NCBI GenBank assembly: GCA_023374025.1
Contig: SIJG01000187.1
Span: 66,935-130,934, forward strand
Origin: Heterodera schachtii
Lineage: Eukaryota > Nematoda > Chromadorea > Rhabditida > Heteroderidae
DNA: 64,000 nucleotides
Direction: 5' to 3'
Made by a program: the position numbers and the translations under genes. Positions 55,401 through 64,000 of the stretch are shown here, piece by piece (positions within the stretch are counted from its first letter, which is position 1; each line of letters opens with the position of its first letter). A model generated the notes under the pieces. That model did no database searches, was not told where the DNA came from, and saw only the letters and a list, made by a program, of their open reading frames with translations.

Positions 55401-58400
55401 GCATTTGTATGCTTTTTCCTGTCCCTTTACATTTAAATTGTTAAAATATATTTTTATATAAATTGGGTTTATTTTCCGAGAATTGAGTAGAAAAAATTTC
55501 ATTCTCTGGTTTTGCTGAATTTCTGTCTTTTGCGCATTTTATTGGCCCTAATTAAGATAACAAATTTTAAATTGATCTCGGGAGCGGGGAAATTGCACCT
55601 CTTCGAAGTCTTCCACATTTCGAACAGTAAATTTAAAATTGAAACAAAAATTAAATTTTAATAAATATACTTCCCCTAAAATCGCAAAATTTTTTCAAAT
55701 AAAAATTCAGGTCTGATAAATTGACAACCACCCAAAAATAGTTTTTTTTCTGGCCAATTCAGGCCCGTTTATGGACAGCCGCGTTGGCATTAGCCGCCAC
55801 TAGACAGCAACAACAGCAGCAGCAGCAGCAGCACCAATTACTTCCCGACCAACACCAACCGCAATTTGTGCCAGCCGCAGCTGGCACATGCCGACCACCT
55901 GCATCACAACCACCCTTTTCATTGGCATCGTCAATGGTGGTGCCATCGTGCACAATGCGTGGGGGTGGCGGAATGGCACAAATGCCAAACTCGGTTAATA
56001 ATTAATTAACTTTTTGGGATTGTGATCGGCTTGGTTATAAAATAGTTTTTGATCGCCGGTAATTAGCCGGGAATAACAGCATTGGACAGGAATCTCGAGT
56101 TGGAGTTTCCCCCAAATACGGGTCCGAATTTTGCAAAATTTTGACTTTCTATCAAAATTTTTTCTTTAGACTTTTCCATGGTTTTCCGTGCCAACAATGC
56201 CAACAATGAATTCAGCAGCTGTTGCGACATTATTCGCGTATGAAAATTTTCTAAAAATTTAATTATTTATTAAAATAAATTACAAAATTCAGTGCCGCTC
56301 AGCAGAATCCGTTCTTTTCCACTGCGATTGGAGCTTTTTTGGCAAATGCCGCGGCACAATCGACCGTGGCCCCAACTTCCCGGGGCGGAGGTGGCATTTT
56401 TCCGCCTCCGCCCGTGCCAACTCAGTCCACAATGGCTGCCGCCGCCGCTCACAACTTAATGTCGGACCAACAGAATTTGTACGGACATTTGACTGTATCA
56501 TACAGTAGTGTTTTTTTATTTGCCGGCACGAAATAATTAAAATCGTTTTTTTAAATTAATGAATTTAATTACCGAGTAATTAAAATTGAATTTGCTAATC
56601 ATTTTCCGAATTATTTGTCCTCCAATAATCCTTTCTAAGAATTAATTAATTAACATCACCAATGAAATATCATAATCAATATAAATTTAAAATGGAAAAT
56701 AATTAATTATTTTTTTAGGAGTTCCACAATTTCGGCACAATGTTCTCCTACAAATGGGCATTATTATCATCACAAACAATCGCAACAGCACAACAATTAC
56801 CCGTTACGCTTAAGCCATCGATCATCGGCAGATTGTGATGAGTGCGTACAAAAGCTAATAGAATTGTTTTCTAACCGAAGGCTCAAAATTTTTGGTAAAA
56901 TTCTGTCATTAAAATTTTTCGAAATATAGGATTACTACTGTACAAGGGGATTACAGTATCCCGTTGGGGATCATTTTTTTTAAAAATTAAAAATTAATTT
57001 ATTTTCAGCTCCCCTCGTCGAAAGCGTGCCAAAGTGACGGACTGTGTGCGCGGGCCTCGCTCTTCGCTGCACCGTGATTTTGCCGCATTTTCGGCCGCCA
57101 ATACACCGCAGCACCACCACCAGCAGCAGCAGCAGCAGCAAACACCGGCAAATTCGACTGCCGGTAAAAATTAGAGCCTGAAACTTTCAAATTTGCGCAT
57201 CCCGCTGCGGGATTGGCATTAAAGTTTTTGCGGGATGGGACCACACGGTGGATGAATCCCTCAAAATCCCGCATTTCCCAAAAAGTACTGGATTTCGGAC
57301 TGGGATCCCGCAAAATCTCCCGCGCGGGAGGGATTCCGTCCCGCTCCGGGCTCAATTAAAAAGACATCCTTAATATTTCCATCAAAAATACCCTAATTTT
57401 CTTTGCATAATCCTCATTTTCTGTTATCATTTTGAAAATCCTTTACCATAAATTCACTCTCGACTAATCGATGGGCCATCATCGCTCTCGCTCTTCCATA
57501 TTCTTGCCCCAAGCCAAGCTCTCGCCTCCATCCCAATTTTAGTGCCGTAGGTCGGGGCGGGGTCGCCCGCCCTCTCCCGAGGCCTGAGTTTAGCGACGCA
57601 CCGTTGACCTACATTTTGCCCCCCCCCCGGCGTTAGTTGCTCTGCCAAAACACTCAAAAATTTTATTTTTTGTCAAACTTTACGGAATTTTTAAAAAATT
57701 TTCTTCACTATTGTCATAAATTAATTTATTTGGCTTTTTGCAAAATTTGTAAATTATCACTGTTTATCACAGCAACAATCGTGCCAACAATGGTGCCACG
57801 TGCCTCTGAACTGGACACAAATTGCCGTCGTCTCATAGCCCTTCGGTGCGGCGGCGCTGGTGGCCAAAATGCCATTGATGGCGACAGCGGTGATGGCACT
57901 GGCCAAATGAACGCGACGGGCGACAATGACGAGTTAGCCGCAATTTCGATCAATCCGCACAGGCACCTCCATAGGTGGCACAGAATGGGGGGTTTTGGGG
58001 ATGCATGAAAATAAGCACTTTTTCTCGAAAAAACAAAAAACCCTAGCAATAAAACGAAAATCTGAAACGAAAATGTTTTTGGGACGAAAACGAAAGCAAA
58101 ATTCAACGCACGAAACGATCCTTAAAACGAAATCGGAAATTTAAAATTAAATTCTCGTGCAAAAAATGGGTTCATAGCATCTTCTAAATAAAATCAGCAC
58201 GAGAGGCCGAAATTTTTTTTTTTTTTCAAAAAATCTTCAAAAACGAAGTAGTAAAAAACGAAAAAAATTTTTTATTGGCACGTTGCCAAAATTTACGCCA
58301 AAATGAGAATAAATTGGGATAGAAAATAACAAAAAAAAAAAAAATACAAAGTTGCTTTTTCGTACAAATTTGTCACACATTCACATAAAAATTCAGATTT

Positions 58401-59656
58401 TTTAAAAATTTTTCGAAATTTTAAGGGCCGCCCTCACACATATGCATTTGCGTAAGGCCAAACTGATGTTTTTCTACCAACGTTATCCCACTTCGTCACT
58501 GTTGAAAAGCTATTTCCCGGATGTTCAATTCACAAAGCATAACACCGCGCAGGTAATTAGGGGGGAAAATTGTAATTAGTAAATTTTAATTATTTTTTTT
58601 TAGCTCGTCAAATGGTTTTCCAACTTCAGGTGGTCGTCAAAATTTTCAATTTATTTTTTTACTTAAATTTTGTTTTTTAAGAGAATTTTTCTATATGCAA
58701 ATGGAAAAATTCGCCAAACAAGCGATTGTTGAAGGTGTTCAACATGCGGACGAAGTGAGTTAAAAAGAGATAATGAATATTGATAAATGATTTGGGTTAT
58801 CATTAGAACTCTAATTAGATCAACTAATTAGTGCGTAGCTAATCAATCAATCACCATCAAATGATCAGTGATTGATCAAAAAGTGACCGAAGCCAATTGA
58901 AAGGTGTAATAACTGAGCTAAACAATTTTTGGTTAAATGATCATGGTTTATCGATTGACCAGTTTGATCTTGAGCCTTAATAAGCTATTATCATGTGATA
59001 ACCGTTTGAACAGGATTCATTAATTAGATTATGATAACCCTAATCACCACATTAATTAAGTTACCGAATTATTTTAATTTTTTAAAAGTTTCCAATTGGA
59101 TTAAAAACAAAAAACATTAAGATTTATGTGACCACCGAATCGGAAGTGTTCAAGCAGTTGCAACAACATTACAACAAAAACAACGCATTTCAGGCATAAT
59201 TTTTGAATTTCCAAAAATAGAAAAAAATTTTATAAATTTTTTAGCCTCCGGAAAGGCTTCTGTTTGTGATACAAGAGACCTTAAAGGAATTCTACAATGC
59301 ATTAAAGGAAGGCCGTGATAAAGAATCGTCATGGAAAAAGGTAAATTAATCATTTTTGGCTTAAATTTAAATTTTTTTTACCAAAAAATTTGTAATCTAA
59401 GGCCTCAAAAATCAAAAATTTATTTTTACAATTTATTCCAAAGTAATTAGTGGTTAAAGAATGGCACAAACTACTTTTAAATCTTTAAAAATAAAATTTA
59501 TTTCAGGCAATTTACAAAGTCATCCAGCAACTTGATGGTGAGAGATTTAAAATTAATTAATTTTAATTGAACCGATTAATTTAATTACTTTCAGAGCCAA
59601 TTCCCGAGTTCTTTCGAGAGCCCCAATTTGTGGAACTTCTTGAACAAAACAATTGA
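52488..59656 (+). CDS. pros-1: Prospero/Prox1-type homeodomain transcription factor, about 20 exons
   Basis: Supported exons are 52488-52664, 53193-53436, 53542-53880, 54230-54315, 54659-54821, 54905-55059, 55763-55993, 56170-56237, 56293-56494, 56719-56841, 57009-57163, 57773-57974, 58426-58552, 58604-58629, 58682-58754, 59122-59193, 59245-59340, 59507-59537 and 59595-59656. An extra exon near 54375-54480 is uncertain. The product is about 870-900 residues. The N-terminus is acidic and Gln/Ser-rich; Q tracts lie in exons at 54905, 55763 and 57009; RRKRAKVTD (57015) resembles the nuclear-localisation motif of the family. The last 160 residues are a complete homeo-Prospero domain. It should act in the nucleus as a DNA-binding regulator of cell fate. 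Exons 57009 to the stop join in consistent phase; 54315-54905 and the junction at 56494 do not. Confidence 0.85.
52795..53075. repeat. Pyrimidine-rich minisatellite in intron 1
   Basis: Four to five units of about 60 bp share CTCACCCTCCCCCTCTTTTA, then TACCCTCGCC and an AAGGAAA segment. Units differ by length of C runs and small deletions. The open frame across it (from 52760) is a by-product of the repeat. Confidence 0.7.
55326..55352 (+). promoter_or_regulatory. TATA box in the loop of a perfect hairpin, within an intron
   Basis: GGTGCGCCT and AGGCGCACC are perfect 9-base complements flanking CTATAAA. A strong TATAAAAGG thus lies in the intron before the exon at 55763. It could be an internal promoter for a shorter product that keeps the DNA-binding domain, or a chance hairpin. 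Nothing else confirms transcription from here. Confidence 0.35.
57172..57355. repeat. Dispersed GC-palindrome repeat in an intron
   Basis: TTTGCGCATCCCGCTGCGGG and surrounding sequence match 6682-6760 in the intron of a secreted-protein gene. It has further GGGATCCCGC words. No clear termini. Confidence 0.6.
57460..57648. other. GC-rich segment in an intron, origin unknown
   Basis: GTCGGGGCGGGGTCGCCCGC and neighbouring sequence stand out from the AT-rich intron. The end has a C run. The surrounding exons splice over it in consistent phase, so it is not needed for coding. It resembles structural-RNA-like or inserted DNA, but I cannot identify it. Confidence 0.35.
57985..58260. repeat. Dispersed CGAAAACGAAA-rich element in an intron
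   Basis: Words such as GAAACGAAAATG and GACGAAAACGAAAGC occur here. The stretch ending CTCGTGCAAAAAATGGGTTC and ACGAAGTAGTAA is the inverted relative of about 800-1010. Similar words are inside the element at 60848-61877. Confidence 0.55.
58426..59656 (+). other. pros-1: Homeo-Prospero domain, seven exons
   Basis: The domain starts at [16 protein letters not shown] and continues [10 protein letters not shown] and [27 protein letters not shown], the recognition-helix region of the divergent homeodomain. It then runs through [29 protein letters not shown] and [16 protein letters not shown] to the Prospero extension ending [17 protein letters not shown]. Order, spacing and C-terminal position are those of the Prospero/Prox1 family. 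All intron phases in this part agree. One intron (59194-59244) begins with GC instead of GT. Confidence 0.93.
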
Positions 59657-59899
59657 TAAATGATAGTGAAAAGGGAGCGAAGAATTGAAATGAAATTTAA
59701 CTGCTGCCCAATTTTATCCCAATTAAATAGCTATTTGCTTATGCTAATTAACCAATTAAATGTAATTAATTAATTAAGGGGTGATTTTCGTGCACTGTGT
59801 TTATTTTTTTACAAAATTCAAAATTGTAAGCCTTCACTTTTCTTATACATATATATGGTTTTGGTTTAATTCTTCAAATACGTAAATCTGTCACATATT

Positions 59900-59905
59900 T
59901 TAATA
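59900..59905 (+). terminator. Likely poly(A) signal of the Prospero gene
   Basis: AATAAA within TTTTAATAAAATTTTT lies about 245 bases after the stop. It is the first clean AATAAA in the 3' flank. Confidence 0.4.
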
Positions 59906-60847
59906 AAATTTTTAATTTTTCTGGTTCCAATTGGCCTTCATTATTGAAATAGTGATAAGTGCTAACCGAATGATCTTCGCACTCCTTTAGAAAAGCCCAT
60001 TAGGAACAAATTCAAGCTAATTAAATTTTTTAAATTTACTTTTTTTTTTTTTGCTAAATTAAAAGAATAATCCAGCTCCATTTTAGAAATTTATAGCATA
60101 TTTTTGCAAATTTAGGTAAGATTTCTTAATAAAAATGCATAGGATCCGACAAACAAATTTAAATTTGTTTCTTTCTGTCCATTGACCAAAAAAAAGAGAA
60201 ATTATATATTGCATTTCATCCGATAATATGAGAAATATATTTATCTCAGAAATCTCTATTTATTGGGTTCATCTCTGTTTTTTGAATCAGTGATACTAGA
60301 GATTATCTCCAAAAAATTTCAAATATTAAATAATGTATTTACTTATATATTTTTCAATTTATAAAAATTTATTTCAGCTAAAGGGCACTTGATTTTGAGG
60401 CCTGTTTTTTAAATAAATACTTTGTTTTGATGAGTGTTTTTTCCTTATATCATTCGCTTCCAAAATATGTTTAGTCCAAGGTAAAAAAACTTCAAAAATT
60501 TCTAATCCCTAATTATAATGAATATAAAATTTCATTAAAATTAATCAATTAATTGCCAACAAATATTCATGTAAGTGTGAATGCGCTTTTCGACAAAAAC
60601 ATTTGCCAACGAATTAATCGATCCATTTTTTTATATTAAATATAAGAAAGTTTATTATACATTAAAACGTAAATTTAATAATAAAAAATTGTTTATTTAA
60701 TATATAAAATTAATAATTAAATTAAAATCCCCTTTCCAGTGCTCACAGAATGTCCATCATTTATCTGTTAGCCTCCGTTTGCTACCTTTTTCTGCTTAAT
60801 TAGCCCCAAAATTCGGATGCCGAAACAAAAGTCTCACGGTCTGTAAT
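59906..60847. other. AT-rich 3' flank without genes
   Basis: Low-complexity AT-rich DNA. No open frame with coding character on either strand. Confidence 0.5.
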
Positions 60848-61877
60848 CAGGGCTGTGCGAAAATCACAAAAAAATTTTTTCGTATACGAAAACGAAACGA
60901 AAAAAAATTTTTTGAAAACCGAAAACGAAACACGAAACGAAAAAATTTTGACGGAAGAAAACGAAACACGAAAACGCGAAACGAAACGAAAAAACCGAAA
61001 ATTTTTTGAACTTATTTCAATCATAATTAAGAAACATAAAACTTTAAAATTGTATCCTCTAACTAAGGGAAAGGAGATCCTAGTAGGTGGAAAAGCGGAT
61101 GTGGCTCTAGGACAGGGGTGTGACCAAAAAATTTTTAAAATAAAGAACATCAATGACAAAAAATAAGATTTAGGGTCAAAAAAGGCAATCTTGCAAAATT
61201 GGTTCGAATCAGTTAATATATAATTTTTTCGATAAAAAATGTATTAAAATGTTATGTTTTTCACATCCTATTATGGGTTTTAACAATTTTTGGGGAAGAA
61301 ATTAGCAAATCGTACATTTCGGTGAAACCGTGCTGGAAAAAAAAAAGATTTTCAAACGTTTTTTTGCAGTGTTTTTTTTTTACAAGTTGATGAATGGGAA
61401 GTGGGTCCGGCGGCGCCGATAGGCGACGCCGGGAAAATTTTTGAAAATTTGAGTGCTATTTCATAGCAGATTTTCTATTAAAATCGGTAAAAACATGATT
61501 AAAAAATCAGGTAAAATAAAGTGCGGTCATGCGGGATCGAACATTAATGCACAGCACAAAACAAACCTGCTGTTTTCACCACTAAACTAAAATACTTAAA
61601 TAATAAAACTTATTATTTCTTACCAAAAAAGTCATTCTTAAGGGTGTAAATATTTTCGTCTTTTTCGTAAAATATTGCTCTGACGAAAACGAAAACGAAA
61701 CGAAAATCCAAAATTTTAAAAACCGAAAACGAAACACGAAACGAAAAACAAAATTTTGAAAACCGAAAGCGAAACGAAAAAACTTTAGCGGACGAAAACG
61801 AAACACGAAAACGAAACTCAAAAAGTGCCAAAAATGTAGGACGAAACGAAAACGACACGAAATTTCGTCCAGCCCTG
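60848..61877. mobile_element. 1,030-bp hAT-like element with exact 8-bp target duplication
   Basis: The termini are CAGGGCTG and CAGCCCTG. TCTGTAAT flanks both sides (60840-60847 and 61878-61885). CGAAAACGAAACACGAAACG-type arrays lie near both ends in the same orientation. A nested piece at about 61115-61200 resembles the start of the element at 5399, and a GGCGGCGCCGATAGGCGACG module lies at 61409. No transposase. Confidence 0.8.
61521..61597 (-). ncRNA. Degenerate tRNA-like sequence inside a transposon
   Basis: On the minus strand TAGTTTAGTGG fits an A box and GTTCGATCCC a B box, with ACAGCA and TGCTGT able to pair between them. The loop is too long and the T stem does not close, so a working tRNA is unlikely. 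A tRNA-derived fragment captured by the transposon is the likely explanation. Confidence 0.4.
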
Positions 61878-61934
61878 TCTGTAATGCATGAATCCGAAAG
61901 AATATTTTGGCGGAAACCACTTTGGGCCGAGTTA

Positions 61935-62400
61935 TGGGCCCGGGACTGAAGTGGCCAAATGGCTGTGGGACTGAACCGTCCAAAGCCTTAAAACGCATAA
62001 AAATGCAATAAAATATTGATCAGTCGATTCCTCTTGTTTATAATTGCCAGGAATCCCTTTTTGGAGGGCGCGTAGCGCCCGCCTTAGCGAGCATGCGAAG
62101 ACGGAGCAAGTAGTGGGGCGAGACGGAGGGCGGAGGAAGCAGTCTGACGAGCGCCACAGTCGAGTGTGCGGTGTTTTGGCCAAAATACACTCACCAATTT
62201 ACTTTTAGTTTGTACAATTCCCTTATGGTCCTTTTTTGAGGTTTTGAGGACCCATAACTCTCGTAACTAAGTATTCGTTCGAATTAGTCATTTAAGACCG
62301 TGAGGAATCGTTTTCTATATACTTTGTTGCATTTTTATGCATTTTAAAGCATTGGACAGTTCAGTCCCACAGCCATTTGGCCACTTCAGTCCCGGGCCTA
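61935..62400. mobile_element. Foldback element with arms of about 78 bp
   Basis: GGCCCGGGACTGAAGTGGCC onward at the left is repeated inverted at the right end, ...GGCCACTTCAGTCCCGGGCC. The core at about 62055-62170 is GC-rich (GGCGCGTAGCGCCCGCCTTA). Target duplication is not resolved. No gene. Confidence 0.7.
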
Positions 62401-62406
62401 TTTTTT

Positions 62407-64000
62407 ATTTTAGCATTAGCATCCATTCTTATGAATGGTAAAAGATTGATTATTATTTTTTTTTATTTTAGCATTAGCATCCATTCTTATGAATGGTAAA
62501 AGATTGATTATTATTTTTTTTTTTATTTTAGCATTAGCATCCATTCTTATGAATGGTAAAAGATTGATTATTATTTTATTTTTTTGTTTTAGCATTAGCA
62601 TCCATTCTTATGAATGGTAAAAGATTGATTATTATTTTTTTTTAATTTTAGCATTAGCATCCATTTTATGAATGGTAAAAGATTGATTATTATTTTATTT
62701 TTTTGTTTTAGCACACATTGATTTTTTTATTTTAGCATTAGCATCCATTTTATGAATGGTAAAAGATTGATTATTATTATTTTTTTTTATTTTAGCATTA
62801 GCATCCATTCTTATGAATGGTAAAAGATTGATTATTATTTTTTTTTTTTATTTTAGCATTAGCATCCATTCTTATGAATGGTAAAAGATTGATTATTATT
62901 TTTTTATTTTATTTTAGCATTTGCATCCATTCTTATGAATGGTAAAAGATTGATTATTATTTTTTTTTAATTTTAGCATTAGCATCCATTTTATGAATGG
63001 TAATTATTTTTTTTAAATTTTAACATTAGCATTCATTCTTATGAATGGTAAAAGATTGATTATTATTTTTTTTTTATTTTAGCATTAGCATCCATTTTAT
63101 GAATGGTAAAAGATTGATTATTATTATTTTTTTATTTTAGCATTAGCATCCATTTTATGAATGGTAATTATTTTTTTTAAATTTTAACATTAGCATTCAT
63201 TCTTATGAATGGTAAAAGATTGATTATTATTTTTTTTTTATTTTAGCATTAGCATCCATTTTATGAATGGTAAAAGATTGATTATTATTTTTTTTAATTT
63301 TAACATTAGCATACATTCTTATGAATGGTAATTATTTTTTTTAAATTTTAACATTAGCATCCATTTTATGAATGGTAAAAGATTGATTATTATTTTTTTT
63401 TTATTTTAGCATTAGCATCCATTTTATGAATGGTAATTATTTTTTTTAAATTTTAACATTAGCATTCATTCTTATGAATGGTAAAAGATTGATTATTATT
63501 TTTTTATTTTATTTTAGCATTAGCATCCATTTTATGAATGGTAAAAGATTGATTATTATTTTTTTTAATTTTAACATTAGCATACATTCTTATGAATGGT
63601 AATTATTTTTTTTAAATTTTAACATTAGCATCCATTTTATGAATGGTAAAAGATTGATTATTATTTTTTTTTTATTTTAGCATTAGCATCCATTTTATGA
63701 ATGGTAAAAGATTGATTATTATTTTTTTTAATTTTAACATTAGCATACATTCTTATGAATGGTAATTATTTTTTTTAAATTTTAACATTAGCATCCATTT
63801 TATGAATGGTAAAAGATTGATTATTATTTTTTTTTTATTTTAGCATTAGCATCCATTTTATGAATGGTAATTATTTTTTTTAAATTTTAACATTAGCATT
63901 CATTCTTATGAATGGTAAAAGATTGATTATTATTTTTTTATTTTATTTTAGCATTAGCATCCATTTTATGAATGGTAAAAGATTGATTATTATTTTTTTT
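62407..64000. repeat. Large minisatellite, 58-60 bp units, running off the window
   Basis: The unit is TTTTAGCATTAGCATCCATT, then (CT)TATGAATGGTAAAAGATTG and ATTATTATTTTTT. More than 25 units are visible. From about 62990 a shorter unit type, lacking the AAAGATTGATT part, alternates with full units and forms higher-order blocks. The core CATCCATT..TATGAATGGTAAAAGATTGAT is shared with the arrays at 4600, 23945, 28972 and 32625. Confidence 0.9.

Noticed and set aside
61582..61998. Phe/Arg-rich 138-residue open frame on the minus strand
   Set aside because: It is a translation of the CGAAAACGAAA-type repeats in the transposon at 60848-61877.
62407..64000. Regular repeats resembling a CRISPR array
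   Set aside because: The units are direct tandem copies with no unique spacers, in a eukaryotic, intron-bearing setting. It is a minisatellite.

Overview
The window looks like nuclear DNA of a nematode. The sequence basis is strong AT richness, TTTTCAG-type splice acceptors, start codons placed directly after such acceptors (typical of spliced-leader trans-splicing), many short introns, and a clear Prospero homeodomain gene. The secreted-protein cluster would fit a parasitic, perhaps plant-parasitic, nematode, but that last step is inference. I see no bacterial, viral or organellar genes.

Region 1 (about 1-38.3 kb) is an expanding cluster of one family of small secreted proteins, all on the + strand. 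The first exon of each gene encodes a signal peptide plus one beta-rich module of about 65-70 residues. Internal exons each encode a short linker (V-x-x-L-R) plus one more module. A tiny last exon encodes only the linker motif. Most introns are phase 0, so whole exons can be gained or lost without breaking the frame. I model six intact genes: a two-module gene (6368-8441), a two-module gene (12973-14068), a one-module gene (17502-19164), and three almost identical three-module genes (20457, 25483 and 30510) on a 5,026-bp tandem duplication. Broken copies lie at 1176-2331, 3020-3394, 9127-9501, 33066-33138 and 35719-37021. Upstream of several members are the same TATA box, the same outron sequence and a minisatellite of about 60 bp. 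A conserved GTTGATGCC...TTTTGGCTT element follows almost every stop codon.

The cluster is full of short non-autonomous DNA transposons. Several have TAGGG or CAGGG termini and 8-bp target-site duplications (hAT-like), and others are foldback elements sitting inside introns or exons of the family. A second, older duplication (1176-4268 = 7280-10352, with 1-1170 = about 10,400-11,445) ends exactly at transposon ends.

Region 2 (38.3-52.4 kb) has no gene that I can support. It alternates AT-rich DNA with GC-rich blocks carrying many C or G runs of 8-12, and degenerate tandem repeats. It is probably the long upstream regulatory region of the next gene.

Region 3 (52,488-59,656) is a Prospero/Prox1-type transcription factor gene (C. 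elegans pros-1/ceh-26 family) with about 20 exons, glutamine-rich tracts, a basic nuclear-localisation-like motif and a complete homeo-Prospero domain at the C-terminus. Some middle exon junctions do not agree in phase.

Region 4 (59.7-64 kb) holds the 3' end of that gene, a 1,030-bp hAT-like element with an exact 8-bp target duplication, a foldback element, and a minisatellite of more than 1.6 kb that runs off the right edge and is related to the minisatellites of region 1.
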